Shown here: positions 47,114-58,961 of the stretch, in pieces
Layout of the letters: every line of letters begins with the position of its first letter
Numbering within the stretch: position 1 is the first letter of the stretch
Assembly (NCBI GenBank): GCA_963682175.1
Contig: OY821775.1
Coordinates: 36,950,053-37,014,052, forward strand
Length of the DNA: 64,000 nt
Source of the DNA: Triglochin maritima
Taxonomy: Eukaryota > Streptophyta > Magnoliopsida > Alismatales > Juncaginaceae
Direction of reading: 5' to 3'
The notes under the pieces: model-generated
Seen by the model: the letters and a program-made list of their open reading frames with translations, nothing else
The model's database searches: none
What the model was told of the DNA's origin: nothing
Made by a program: the position numbers and the translations under genes

Positions 47114-49298
47114 TGAAGGATTTCGTGGCCCCATGTATGTATAAATTTTAAAACATTTAATACAACATACAATATCGATTTCATACTTTCAACAATTTTA
47201 TGTACATTACTTTGTGTTTATTCTAATATCATGTAATCCTACATATATTAAAATAAATCACAAAGAGAGAATCATACCCAAAGGTTCTCTAAAAACCTTT
47301 CGAAGATCCGGAGTCGCGTTGCCCGTTGAATCGCCCGCTGATTCGCCTCCAAGTGTTCACCAAACTCTAAACAATATTAGAGAGAAAGGAGTTAGCCAAT
47401 CAATCCCTAATTATGCTTAGAATCTAGCTAATAACCCCTTTTTAAGCTCCTGAGATTTTCTATCTCCAAAACTTAAAATTACTAAGAGATTTTCGTGGTG
47501 ATTAAGGGAGATATTAACGAGAGAAAGAATTTTTGCATTAACATAAACAAGTAGGATGAGGGGTCCTTTTATAGGCTCCCAAAACATCCTCATCAAGAAC
47601 TATTCTTTAGTCATGATCTCTTGCTTATTCTCTCTAAAAATTAATCTCAAATTGCCACATAAGCATCCTAAAAAACATTTAATTAAAAATGGCATTAATC
47701 TAACCCATGATCTAATTATTCTCTTAATAATTTAGGCAAAAATCACATTGTTCGGTTGACCGAGAATTTTTCTTTGTTAACCGAACCATTCGGTTATAAC
47801 TCATGTTCGGTGGACCGTGAGCTCGACGGTCGACTGAATATGCATGAGAAAAATTCTCTGCAAAAATTCGGACGATCCACGTCTTGCTCGGTCGACCGGA
47901 CCCACCAAAATTTCTCGTGGCGAGCAATTATCGGACGACTGTGTCACCTTCGGTCTACCGAAAATATATCCCAAGATATTTTCTCTCGGTTGACCGATCA
48001 CGCTCAGTTGACCGAACTCAATTGTCCATGCACTTCAGATAATTTTGGTCAACCAATTGTGTTTACCCGTTCCCCGTTCGGTGGACCGTTACGAAGACAC
48101 CCCGGTCGACCGAACCCTAAACGGTTTACCGTGTTTGACCTCGATTTTGCCTTTGTCAAATTTTGGATTTATTTCCAACAAAATTTTGATCTTTTGGATT
48201 TTTAGCAAATTCATATCTTATGTAATCTATTATCCTATGTAATATTAAATTATTACACCCCCATAATATACACACCTCATATGAATTTATTATGATTCTA
48301 ATTATGTCAATTCTAAAGACATATTGATTTTATTTGTTCACCACATGTGTCCATTTTTCACATGAAACCCAGCACATCATATGAACTCAAAATCAAGCTT
48401 CTTGTTTCCCAGTTTTGTGGTGTGAGCTATAGGAGGATCTAAGCTAAATTGGCAGCGATATTAAACACTTAATATCCCAAACTATAAGCGGTATCTAGAT
48501 ACACATTATAGTTACCCAATTAGCACAGATGTCTTTGTTCCACTCGAACTAAACACGATCCATTTAGTGATGTAAGTGCACTACTTGTGTCCGTCCCTTG
48601 CCTCATGATAATAAGAATATATACAAAGTATAAATGTGTCACGTTTGTATTATATTCATTTCTTGATCTCTTTAAGTTAATTATAACTATGTAACTTAAC
48701 TCAAGTTACATTGTGCACATTATAATTTTGTTTTATCAAGGGGCCCACTAATATCATCACTCAATTAAGAAGGACAATGATATTCGTTTGACTAGCTATC
48801 TTTTCCAGCACAAGTCATGTTCATCCAACTATTGCCTTTATCACTATACTCACTGATAACTTTTGAGAATAATCAAATTAAGCACTTCTTGAGTGAAAAG
48901 ATATAAGTCTCATATCTTAGGATCCAAGACACAGTAAAACATTAATGACACGAAACAAAATTCCATAATGTTTTACTTGTCAGGTCTATTCAATATATAA
49001 AAGTAATATTTTTCTCTTTTATATACTCGTGTCGTCAATTATTTGTAGAGCTACAACAATCGATGACCAACACGACAATCTTATCTCAGTGATTAATGTT
49101 CCATGTTAATTACCATGATTGTGAATAACTTTTGATTTATGTGAACCATTATCTTTTAGATCTCTATGGTTAAGGACCAAGCGTCTCTTCTTTAACACTT
49201 CCAAAAGACGAATACCATAATCAAGGAACAAAATGTTTGAAATCCAATTCATAATAATTGACATATAAAAGTAAAAGTTTTAGAACACATTCCTTTCA
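47114..49298 (-). repeat. 3' LTR of copia-1 (2185 bp)
   Basis: Contains a block of CGGTCGACCG-like palindromes at about 47753-48131. Polypurine tract complement (ATCTCCCACTTGTTATC) lies right after its end. Confidence 0.93.
47753..48131. promoter_or_regulatory. CGGTCGACCG-type palindrome cluster in the copia-1 3' LTR
   Basis: Copies start at 47753, 47775, 47808, 47827, 47889, 47932, 47951, 47987, 48005, 48079, 48102 and 48122. Many pairs are 18-23 bp apart. Variants keep the CGG…CCG arms while the centre changes (CGGTGGACCG, CGGTCTACCG, CGGTTGACCG). Confidence 0.8.
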
Positions 49299-49504
49299 AT
49301 CTCCCACTTGTTATCAAAGTTTCTCTCACATAAATTCTCAATGTATAAAACAATAATAACTAGGGTAACCCTCTCTAATCACTCATCAAGCAATCCATAT
49401 GGTTTCTCAGACCCATGGACTCGAAATGCATTTCGCCCTTGGCTTAGGATAAGGGTTTGGTGAATGGATCAGTTGTGTTTGTTGTTTGTGTCCACCCATA
49501 ATAA

Positions 49505-50430
49505 ATTTATTTTGCCTCCGTCGGTGGGTTGAGTGAGCCGTAGTGATTTGACTCCAACTACGCTAGCTCATGGCTCGACCTTCCAGAATGATGACATATC
49601 ATTATTGCGACCTCCTATCGTCGGGATCACTTATGAAACTCGCATCCGAATAGTCATCGGCTATTAACTCCATTTGTCCTCCATAAACAAGAAACTTATC
49701 TTTGGTCCGGTTAAGGTACCTCAGAATATTCTTGACCACAGTCCAATGCTCAGGACCTACGTTGAATTGGTGACGACTTGTCACGCTTAGCGCATACGAG
49801 ACATCGGATCTTGTGAATGTCATCGCGTACATGATCGATCCTATTGCCGAAGCATAAGGGATATTTTTCATGTACTCCAAGTCTTTACGTGATTCAGCAT
49901 GTTGAGACTTCTTGAGTTGCACACTCATACTCATTGGCACATTGCCCTTTTTGGAGTTGTTCATGCTGAACCTTTCCAAGACCTTGTCAATGTATGTATG
50001 TTGACTTAGGTCAATGAGTCTACGAGATCTATCTCTATATATCTTGATTCCCAAGATCTATTGAGCCTCACCCATATCTTTCATCGAAAATGCAGATTTC
50101 AATGAACTTCTCGTTTGCTCAAGCAAAGGTATATGATTTTCCATGAGGAGTATGTCATCGACATATAAGACCAAGAACAGTATGTGGCTCCCACTAACCT
50201 TCTTGTATATACAATGCTCTTCCTTACTTTGGATAAAGTGAATCTTTTTAACTTCTTCATCAAAGCGTTTGTTCCAACTCCTTTATGATTGCTTCAATCC
50301 ATAAATGGATCTATAAAGCTTGCATACTTTCCCGTTATTCTTTGGATCTTCAAAACCTTGAGGTTGTACCATGTACATATCCTCCTCTAAGTTCCCATTT
50401 AGGAACGTTGTTTTGACATTCATTTGTCAT
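49505..50430 (-). pseudogene. copia-1 reverse transcriptase / RNase H remnant
   Basis: The YVDD catalytic motif (LYVDDILLMEN) is at about 50150-50180; then a stop, then 50054-49602 with IKIYRDRSRRLIDLSQHTYI … SIMYAMTFTRSDVSYALSVT … LIADDYSDASFISDPDDRRS, ending at a stop. A short tail NTTDPFTKPLS remains at ~49480. The N-terminal half of the reverse transcriptase and most of RNase H are deleted. Confidence 0.88.
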
Positions 50431-50439
50431 ATCTTATAA

Positions 50440-50961
50440 TCATGAAATGCGGCAAGAGCGAGCATAATCCACAACTTCTAGTGCATTACTCCAAAAGTAA
50501 AGCGACAATTCAGCTTGACTCATCATTGATCGAACCATGTCGAGTAATGTCTTATTCCTCCTTTCGGATACCTCATTCCACTGAGGTGTACCGGGAGGGG
50601 TGAACGGTGGTACAATACCACACTCCTTTAGGAATGAGTCAAATTTGGTACTTAAGTACTCACATCCACGATCCGTTCGTAGAGACTTGATTTTCTTGTT
50701 GAGTTGATTCTCTACTTCATTCTTGAATTTCTTGAATTTGTCAAAGGATTCACTTTTGTTTCTCATTAGATAAATATAGCCATAACGACTATAGTCATCC
50801 GTGAACGTAATGAAGTACCTAAAACCGTCTCTTACACTAGTACTCATTGGACCACATACATCGGAATATATCAAATCCAACAAGTCATTCGCTCTCGGTC
50901 CTTTCTTCTTGAAAGGCCTCTTGCTCATTTTGCGCATTAGGCAAGGTTTGCACGTCTCCAA
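50440..50961 (-). pseudogene. copia-1 integrase core
   Basis: Catalytic Asp in LLDLIYSDVCGPM, second Asp in SLRTDRGCEYLS, Glu in SERRNKTLLDM, so the DDE triad is present. The C-terminal integrase part is missing at the junction near 50440 with the reverse transcriptase piece. The upstream zinc region (HLRLGHINEK-like) is near 51030 in another frame. Confidence 0.88.
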
Positions 50962-51075
50962 TGATTTAAAATCAAGTTGACCAAAAGGTTAGATTCTTGC
51001 AATTTCTTGACGTGTTTTTCATTTATGTGACCAAGACGATAGTGTCACAAGAGTGTATCATTCACGTGAGTAGTT

Positions 51076-51480
51076 TTAAGTTTTATTATTGATGTTTAAG
51101 ATTTGTTTATTATTCAATTCAAGCAAATAGAGATCATTCCTCACGAATGCATTTGCATAGAAAATATCATTCTTTGATATAGGCAAGCAAGAATTTGAAA
51201 TATGTATATTAAAATTATCCATATCCAAATATGATACAGAAATAATATTCTTGCTAATCGAATGCACATAATAAACGTTCTTTAAACATAAATTTAAACC
51301 ACTAGATAATTGAAGCTCCACAGAACCTTGTGCAATCGCAGCAATGCTCGTACTATTTCCGACCTTCAAAATCATCTCGTTCTTCACGAGTTCCTTACTA
51401 TCCTTTAGTAGCTACACATTAGAAATTATGTGAGCACAAGATCCGGTATCAATTACCCAATCATGGACAGAGATGGCCAA
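51076..51480 (-). pseudogene. copia-1 aspartic protease region
   Basis: VIDTGSCAHIISNV near 51455-51415 carries the DTG active site, followed by a stop at ~51412 and then LLKDSKELVKNEMILKVGNS … KNVYYVHSISKNIISVSYL. It is in a different frame from gag. Confidence 0.85.
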
Positions 51481-51482
51481 AT

Positions 51483-52346
51483 TTATCTCAATAACAAATA
51501 TACTTTTGGCCTTTTTGGGCGCTTACGTTCAATCACTCCATTGTCAAGGTCTTCCTTGTACTTGGGGCAATTTCGCCGGATGTGTCCTTTTTCATCGCAG
51601 TGAAAGCGCTCCGTGTTGGTAGTTGAAGATTTCGAAGAATTCCCCCTCAAGGCACTCACACGAGCACCTCCTACTCTGTTGCTCTTGATTGACGTATTTT
51701 TGGTGAATTTGCATTTACCTTTGTCGATTTTCTTGCTCCATCCATGGACGGTTAGGACGTGCTTGTCCCGGCCCTTGCCCATGTCAACTTCAGCCGTTTT
51801 GCGAACGTTGTGAAGTTTCTCAAGACTCACCCCTTTCTCACGCACATGATAGTGCATAATGAAGTCCTTGTTGAACGGGGCTAGAGAGCCAAGAATCAAA
51901 TCTTCCGCAATGTCATCGGGCATCGGGGAAGAGAGCTTTGACAAATTCTCAAGGTATCCTTGCATCGTGAGAAAATGCATGGATACCGATGTTCCCTCCG
52001 CCATGTGGCACCTTGTGAGTGCGATGGTGGTCTTATAGCGCTCTTTTCTAGAACTATCCATGAACATCTTTGTTAAAACTTTCATGGTCTTCTTGGGTTT
52101 TGAATCCAAGTATTTCCCTTGAAGTGAGTCACCCATGGAGGCTAACATTAGACTGTGAACCTGGTTCTCTTGGTCTTCCCACTTGGCTTTTCCCTCTCTC
52201 TCGCTATCAGTTGTCTTCTCATTTAATTTTGGGATTTCACCATCCAAAATATGAGATAGTTTCTCAAACTTCAACACGATATTGATCTTGAGTTGCCAGC
52301 TTATGAAGTTTGAGCCATCATTTGCCAAAGGATGTTTTTCAATCAT
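51483..52346 (-). pseudogene. copia-1 gag
   Basis: Open from the ATG at 52346 (MIEKHPLANDGSNFISWQLK) to 51483; a longer frame from 52469 has a composition unlike gag. UBN2-type copia gag features: KWEDQENQVHSLMLASM, MDSSRKERYKTTIALTRCHM, and a zinc knuckle that reads RFHCDEKGHIRRNC, with Arg in place of the first Cys. Gag forms the capsid. The frame itself is intact. Confidence 0.88.
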
Positions 52347-52469
52347 AGATCGCACAATAGGTTGAATATTCGAAATTTTTACAAAATAAATTATATGGGA
52401 TTTAATATCAATTTTATGTGTTTTAAAAATCAATACCGCAAATAAAAAAATTGTCCATAAATGCAGCAA

Positions 52470-53844
52470 TTCAAGATCCTATCAATTATAATATAAACTA
52501 GCTAAGGGCTATTAGATATATTATAAAATCAAGGTAAGAAAACATTTTCTAATCATAACCATTTCGAAATATCGCAATATTTGCATTTTCAAACTCTTAT
52601 GACTCTTGTCGTTTTAATTAAGAGAGAATTTGACCGATCCTCGTAAGAAAAACTCTCTTTCTCAAAACCGAGCTAAGGCTCCGGGTCTTGTTAAGAAAAC
52701 TTATTTCATTTGATACGAGATACGTTTATCCATTGTATTCACAAACAAATATACTCGGTGTTCACTAACGGTGAATCGCATCTCGTACATCTATTCATGG
52801 CACAACAACAGACAACCTTATATCTCTCACTACTCCCAAAGATGGAGGAAGCTATCTCCCGCTAAGTGCTAGCAGAATATCCCTCGATCGATGGCTGCTA
52901 GTGGATGAAATAAGAAAGAAAAATACTCTTAATTTTTGGTTGGACGACTTAAAGTTTTAAACATTTATGTGTGATTTTAGAATTTAGGTGTTCATGGATA
53001 TTTATCATCTATACACATCCTAACATTCATCCATACAATCACATACATGTCAAGCACACAAACATAAATATATCCATTCACACACACATTGTGTGAGTTT
53101 ATGTGTTCCCGCGTCCTTGATCATTGCGCTTCTTCAGCGTCTTCCTCTTGCACCATGGATGTTGATATTCCAAAAATATAAACATGCATCTCTCAATTTT
53201 TGAAAATTGTCTAGTGCAAGTCCTATGTAAAACAAATCCTCTCATATGCATGCATATACATAGAAATAGAAATTTGGCTTTCATATACATAAGCCCATGT
53301 GATTGAATAATAATAACATACACATTCATTCATTCACACATGGCTTCGTCGGAACATACAAACTCACATATCCCTACATTAGAGAACTCGAGCAACGCAT
53401 GTACATATACTATATATTACTCGATTTCGTTTATCATGCATCTCTAAATCAAACAATTCTAAAATCATTTGAAATCCATTAAAAATGATTTTATGCATCC
53501 ATAGTTCAAAACACAAAATATTTGAACCGCTGTTTATCCAATTTCCAAAAAAATAAAAATTTAAAGAAAAGATAAACATATGCCTTTTTGTTTTGTCGAT
53601 TACTTATAAAATAATCATTTAATTAAAAAAGAAAATTTTATATATTATACATAAGTCTAAATTTTAATTCTAACATTCACATGATGTGTTTCAAAATATT
53701 TAAAACTATCAAAAGAATCAATTAGAATTAAATCAACTAAACTATCGGAAAACTCGTAAAAGACATAGAACATGAATTGTTTCGATTGTAGATGGTAAAC
53801 TAAAATTAATTATATAGTCTAATCATTGAACATATGAACTAAAT
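52470..53844 (-). other. copia-1 leader, AT-rich, non-coding
   Basis: Between primer site and gag. Short open frames lack gag similarity. Confidence 0.6.
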
Positions 53845-53856
53845 GTTCTGATACCA
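53845..53856 (-). other. Primer binding site of copia-1
   Basis: Minus strand TGGTATCAGAAC: 11 of 12 match to the initiator Met-tRNA type site; one base from the LTR. Confidence 0.9.
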
Positions 53857-53857
53857 C

Positions 53858-55262
53858 TGAAGGATTTTGTGTCCCCATGTATGTATATATTTTAAAAAAA
53901 TTAATACGACATACAAGATCGATTTCATACTTTCAACAATTTTATGTACATTACTTTGTGTTTATTCTAATATCATGCAATCCTACATATATTAAAATAA
54001 ATCACAAAGAGAGAATCATACCCAGAGGTTCTTTAAAATCTTTTGAAGATCCAGAGTCGTGTTGCCCGTTTAATCGCCCGCCGATTCGCCTCCAAGTGTT
54101 CACCAAACTCTAAACAAGATTAGAGAGAAAGGAGTTAGCAATTCAATCCTTAATTAAGCTTAGAATCTAGCTAATAACCCCTCTTTAAGCTCCTGAGATT
54201 TTCTATCTCCAAAACTTAAAATTACTAAGATATTTTCGTGGTGATTAAGGGACATATTAACGAGAGAAAGAATTTTTGCATTAACATATTGATTTTATTT
54301 GTTCACCACATGTGTCCATTTTTCACATGAAACCCGACACATCATATGAACTCAAAATCAAGCTTCTTGTTTCCCAGTTTTGTGGTGTGACCTATAAGAG
54401 GATCTAAGCTAAATTGGCAGCGATATTAAACAATTAATATCCCAAACTATAAGCGGTATCTAGCTACACATTATAGTTACCCAATTAACACAGATGTCTT
54501 TGTTCCACTCGAACTAAACACGATTCATTTAGTGATGTAAGTGCACCACTTGTGTCCGTCCCTTGCCTCATGATATTAAGAATATATACAAAGTAGAAAT
54601 GTGTCACCTTTGTATTATCTTCATTTCTTGATCTCTTTAAGTTAATTATAACTATGTAACTTAACTCAAGTTACATTTTGCACATTATAATTTTGTTTTA
54701 TACAGGGGCCTACTAATATCATCACTCAATTAAGAAGGGCAATGATAATCGTTTGACTAGCTATCTTTTCCAGCACAAGTCATGTTCAACCAACTATTGT
54801 CTTTATCACTGTACTCATTGATAACTTTTGACAATAATCAAATTAAGCACTTCTTGAGTGAAAAGATATAAGTCTCATATCTTAGGATCCAAGACACAGT
54901 AAAACATTAATGACACGAAACACAATTTCATAACAATTTACTTGTCATGTCTATTCAATATATAAAAGTAATTTTTTCCTCTTTTATATACTTGTGTCGT
55001 CAATTATTTGTAGAGCTACAACAATCGATGACCAACACGACAATCTTATCTCGGTGATTAATGTTCCATGTTAATTACCATGATTGTGAATAATTTTGAT
55101 TTATGTGAACCATTATCTTTTAGAGCTCTACGGTTAAGGACCGAGCGCCTCTTCCTTAACACTTCCAAAAAACGAATACCATAAGCAAGGAAAAAAATGT
55201 TTGCACATCCAATTCATAATAATTGACATATAAAAGTAAAACTTTAGAACACATTCCTTTCA
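53858..55262 (-). repeat. 5' LTR of copia-1 (1405 bp), with a 778-bp internal deletion
   Basis: Compared with the 3' LTR, the segment 47546-48323 is missing. The break is at ACATA, present at 47541-47545 and 48319-48323 and once in this LTR (~54283-54288). The missing part holds the whole palindrome cluster. Confidence 0.9.
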
Positions 55263-56389
55263 TATATGTACATCATCTCCACCCCCAAAGGGGATGGATC
55301 TACTCACTACACATTAAGTCATCATTCATATAAAGCAAATGAGACATTTTAACTAATTTAGACTAAGATTAAAGAAACAAGACTAAGTTAAGCATGCAAG
55401 AAAAAGAGACCACATGAGAACAAAACTATGAAAAAATTATTTTATTAAATGACTCACATTACCAGTAGTATTCTTCTCCACTTAAGTTTTGCTTCAAGAT
55501 TTTATTCCAAATAAAGAGAATGTCACCAAGCAATGGGGTAAATACAAAGGAGAAGGAAGAGTTCTATTTATAGGTATGAAAAAAGGTAACTATGGACAAT
55601 CCCCCGGTATGGGACTAAAACGCATACCATAAATGGATTAAATACAACCTAATCTAACACCCGACTGAAGCACATGTCATTTGGGGCCAAATGGATAGAC
55701 AATTGGAGGTTTGGGACAGCCAATTGGCAGTCTAGATGGTCTTGATCGGGTCTGGTTTCGGGTGGCTTGATTCTGGCTTGATTTCTTCATGTTTGGTGAA
55801 ACTGATTTGGTTGTTGATGTTTAGGCCCATATCTAATTGTCAAAATACTCCTTTTCTCTTGCATCTCAGTCCATAAGTCTTGCAATTCCATCTTTTTTCT
55901 TGCTTTTAGGTCCTTTTGTGTCTCTTTTTCTCACTTTTTTTATTCCTGAAACTTAAACATAAAACTCGTTATGTAGCATTGCTTAGGTTAAGAATAAAGG
56001 TTATAAGACACAATTATATGCATGATATGATGTCAATTAGTAACAACTTACTAGACAAACTAACACTCCATTACTAAATAAAATTATAATAAGAAAAGTA
56101 TGTAACTATTCAATTTCAAACGAAGGCATTCAGTGCTTCAATGTAACTATCTCATATGTGTTGAATTTTGTCCCACATTAGAGAAGAACTTTTTGTTGGT
56201 GGGGTTGATATACTCCACCACTCATTTACTTCTAAATGGGAGTTGGGTACCATACTACAATAGGCAAGTGAGATATATATATTTAATGGTCAAAAGATTG
56301 ATACTTGGGGTACTTGGACGCACTTGGGCTTGATTAATTTACAGGTTGAATGTCTGCTACAGGTCGTAATGTATTTTTTTGAGTTATTT

Positions 56390-56545
56390 AAAGGTATAAA
56401 CGTTGGTTGTTCTATACAGGGTATAGACGTCGGTCGTATATAGTTAACATCTATACATCAGGGCATAGGCGTCGGGGACATATACGATGGTCGTTGGACC
56501 GCCAAAATTCGTCGTATACACCCACGTACATCTGACGTATATGGG
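56390..56545. repeat. Subterminal repeats of CACTA-2, right
   Basis: GGGTATAGACGTCGGTCG, GGGCATAGGCGTCGGGG, and CATCTGACGTATATGGGCC, mirroring the left side. Confidence 0.65.
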
Positions 56546-56561
56546 CCTTTCTACACTAGTG

Positions 56562-57043
56562 ACCCCTACAACTTGGACATACATTATCAAACCTAGACAC
56601 AAAGCCTACATACCCACAAATCAAACAATCGTTAAAAGTCACTCAAGTAAAGAAACAAGTTAGGATATCACGACCTGCAAGAGCAATCACAAGAAGCAAC
56701 AACAAGCACGCAACCATAAGATAAAGATTTACGTAGAAAATCCTTGACAGAAAAATCATGGTCACTTCAAACTGTTATCCACTATTCTTTGCACATGTTG
56801 CAACAACATCGTGCAAATTCGAAAATCAATAGGGTAATTTTAGGAGTATACAAGGAAACAACTTAGGCTCTAATTCTTGCCAAACTCAGGACCTACCAAA
56901 TTTGGACCTAGAAATTACCAAAACAATCCCCACAAAAAACTTCCAGCGATGGAACTAGTCGATCACATGTCACTGGAATTTTGAGTGCATAATTCGGCCA
57001 ATCGTTTTTCGAGATATGGCCTGAATCTACTCCATCTTCAACA
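56562..57043 (-). repeat. Probable 3' LTR part of copia-2
   Basis: Ends TTCAACA just before the complement of a polypurine tract (ATCTCCCACTTGGGG). The outer border is not located; no partner LTR is seen. Confidence 0.5.
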
Positions 57044-58961
57044 ATCTCCCACTTGGGGTTGATTCTCAGTTGCATCCTTAATTTCATAATGGATTATGGC
57101 GGCTACCCCGTGTTCAATCTACAAGGACGAGAAAAGCTGAACAAGCCTCTAGCATCTCCTTCGGCATTGATTTTGTAAACATATCTGCTGGATTCTCACT
57201 AGTGTGAATCTTCTCCAGCTTGGAAGGACCTTCTTCAAGCATAGACCTTGTGAAATGATATATCATACCTATGTGCTTGGTCCTTGACGGAAATAGAACT
57301 CTTTGTGTAATGAATTGCACTCTGACTCTCACTGTGAAGTCTGCAACCATTCTGCTCATATTAAGCTTTGTTGATGATCCTTGCAACCAAGTCATCTCCT
57401 TACACACTTCTATCGCAGCAATATATTCCACCTCAATAGCAACAAGAAACAATTTTCAGCATCCTGAAAACCAATGAGATCATCGAATGGTCAAGAGTAG
57501 AGGTACAACTTGTACTCTTTCTTCCATCAACCTCCATCCATATAAAAATTAACAAAGCCTTGCACCCTTATGTCTCCTCCTATGTAACATAATAACATGT
57601 CCTTCATTTTTGCGATGTAGAGAAGGATCCACTTGAATGCACTCAAATGATCCCAACCAATATGAAACCTAAATCTGCTCACTACTCTCACTGCATGAGA
57701 AATATCTGGCCTTGTGCAAACCATTGCATACATTAGACAACCGACTACTTATGCATATGTAACTTTTTTTCCATCTTTCCTCGATCTTCATACGTTTTGG
57801 GACTTAAATGCTCTGGAGAGATTCCTCAAATATTCAACCAATGGCGTACTGACCGGTTTAGTGCCTTTCATGTTGAACCTCTTCAACACCTTCAATATGT
57901 ACTCATTCTGACATAATTTTTACATAAAAAATTCTCTCTCTAAATTTTCAATCCTAGAATTTGCTTTGCAGTACTAAGTCTTTCATAGAAAATTCCTTTG
58001 CCATATGCTCTTTCATATTTTTAATTTCCTCCATGTCTGACCCTGCAATTAGCATGTCATCCACATACAAGAGCAAAATAATTCAATTTAAAAAAAATCT
58101 TCACATAACAACAGTGATCTGCTTGACAATGAATATAACCTATCTCAGCCACAAAATTATCGAATTTCTTGTACCCTGTCTTGGAGCATGCTTCTAAGTT
58201 CTAACACTACAAGATCTTCTATAATCTAGAAATAGATGCTCTTTGCCACTTTCAACATACCCCTCCGATTTCTACATGTATAGATCTTATTCGAAATCAC
58301 CATAAAAAAATGTTGTCTTGAGATCCAGTTGTTCTAATAGTAAATTTTTAGCAGCAGCAATAATTATAACCATTTTGATTGTAGATTTGTAGTCAACATC
58401 ATAACAAGAGAAAAAATCTGAGTAAAATTGATATATGTCTTATGCTAGAAAGCATCACCACCAACCTTGCCTTGTATCTCAGAGATCCATCATGCTCATG
58501 TTTCACCTGGTATGCCCACTTGTTCTATATTATGGCCTTTTTTCCAGCTGGTAGCTTGACCAAATCCCTAGTGTGATTGGTATGTAGAGAGTTTATCTCA
58601 TCATCCATGGATCTCTTCCATTCTTCCTTGTTTACAACATTGTCGGGAAATGTTATTTTTGTTGTAGTGATAACAAATGGTCTCACCATCATCTGTGAGC
58701 AACAAGCAACTCAGAGATGGAAAGTTATGTGTTGGGGCAGTAATCATTCCTATCTCTTGTCGAACAACAATGACTAGTGTGGTGACTGGTTTGTCAGGCA
58801 CTTCTTGTTCATCAACACTTGGTCAAGAACTTGTACAACAACATCATCCACTACCACGAACCTCTGTTCACTAAGGTTGTCCATTTCTTTTGACATGTCC
58901 TTGTACTGGACTTCTTCATTTAACACAACATCCTTGCTTCTGATCATCTTCTTGTTGTCAT
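57044..58961 (-). pseudogene. copia-2 reverse transcriptase and RNase H, decayed
   Basis: Reading leftward: EEWKRSMDDEINSLHT near 58570-58620, WAYQVKHEHDGSLRYKARLVV near 58490-58540, the catalytic LLLYVDDMLIAGSDMEEI near 58030-58080, YAMVCTRPDISHAVRVVSRF (57733-57660) and RNase H EYIAAIEVCKEMTWLQ … HIGMIYHFTRSML … ENPADMFTKSMP (57452-57114). Many stops and shifts. It is split from its integrase by the solo LTR that starts at 58962. Confidence 0.85.

Larger units (their letters stand above)
47114..55262 (-). mobile_element. Full-length but defective copia element, copia-1 (8149 bp, TSD TATAT)
   Basis: Minus strand. LTRs at 53858-55262 (5') and 47114-49298 (3'), both TG…CA; flanks 47109-47113 and 55263-55267 are both TATAT. 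Primer site at 53845-53856, polypurine tract at 49299-49315. Coding regions are in the right order but broken. It sits inside the split Tat LTR, the third level of the nest. Confidence 0.95.
46348..56039 (-). mobile_element. Solo Tat/Athila-type LTR split by a copia element
   Basis: Left half 46348-47113 starts TGTTTAAACGTTTTATTAATTACCGCAAG in its border block (border cited as TGTTTAAACG); right half 55263-56039 ends GATGTCAATTA. Together ~1.54 kb, homologous to 28638-30198. Flanks GTAAT (46343-46347) and GTAAC (56040-56044) form a target duplication with one change. The right half carries the TATA box (55563-55572) and a palindrome pair (55694-55711, 55715-55732; centres 21 bp apart). Confidence 0.85.
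45950..56561 (+). mobile_element. CACTA element, CACTA-2, host of a two-level nested insertion
   Basis: Left end (T)ACTAGTGCAGAATAGCAAAT at 45950; right end CTACACTAGTG at 56551-56561, so the termini are inverted CACTA ends with one change at the left. Flanks ACA (45947-45949) and ACC (56562-56564) differ at one of three positions. Subterminal GACGTC(G/T) motifs lie at 45975-46170 and 56390-56545. Without the nested LTR elements only ~900 bp remain and no gene is left: a non-autonomous copy. Confidence 0.8.
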
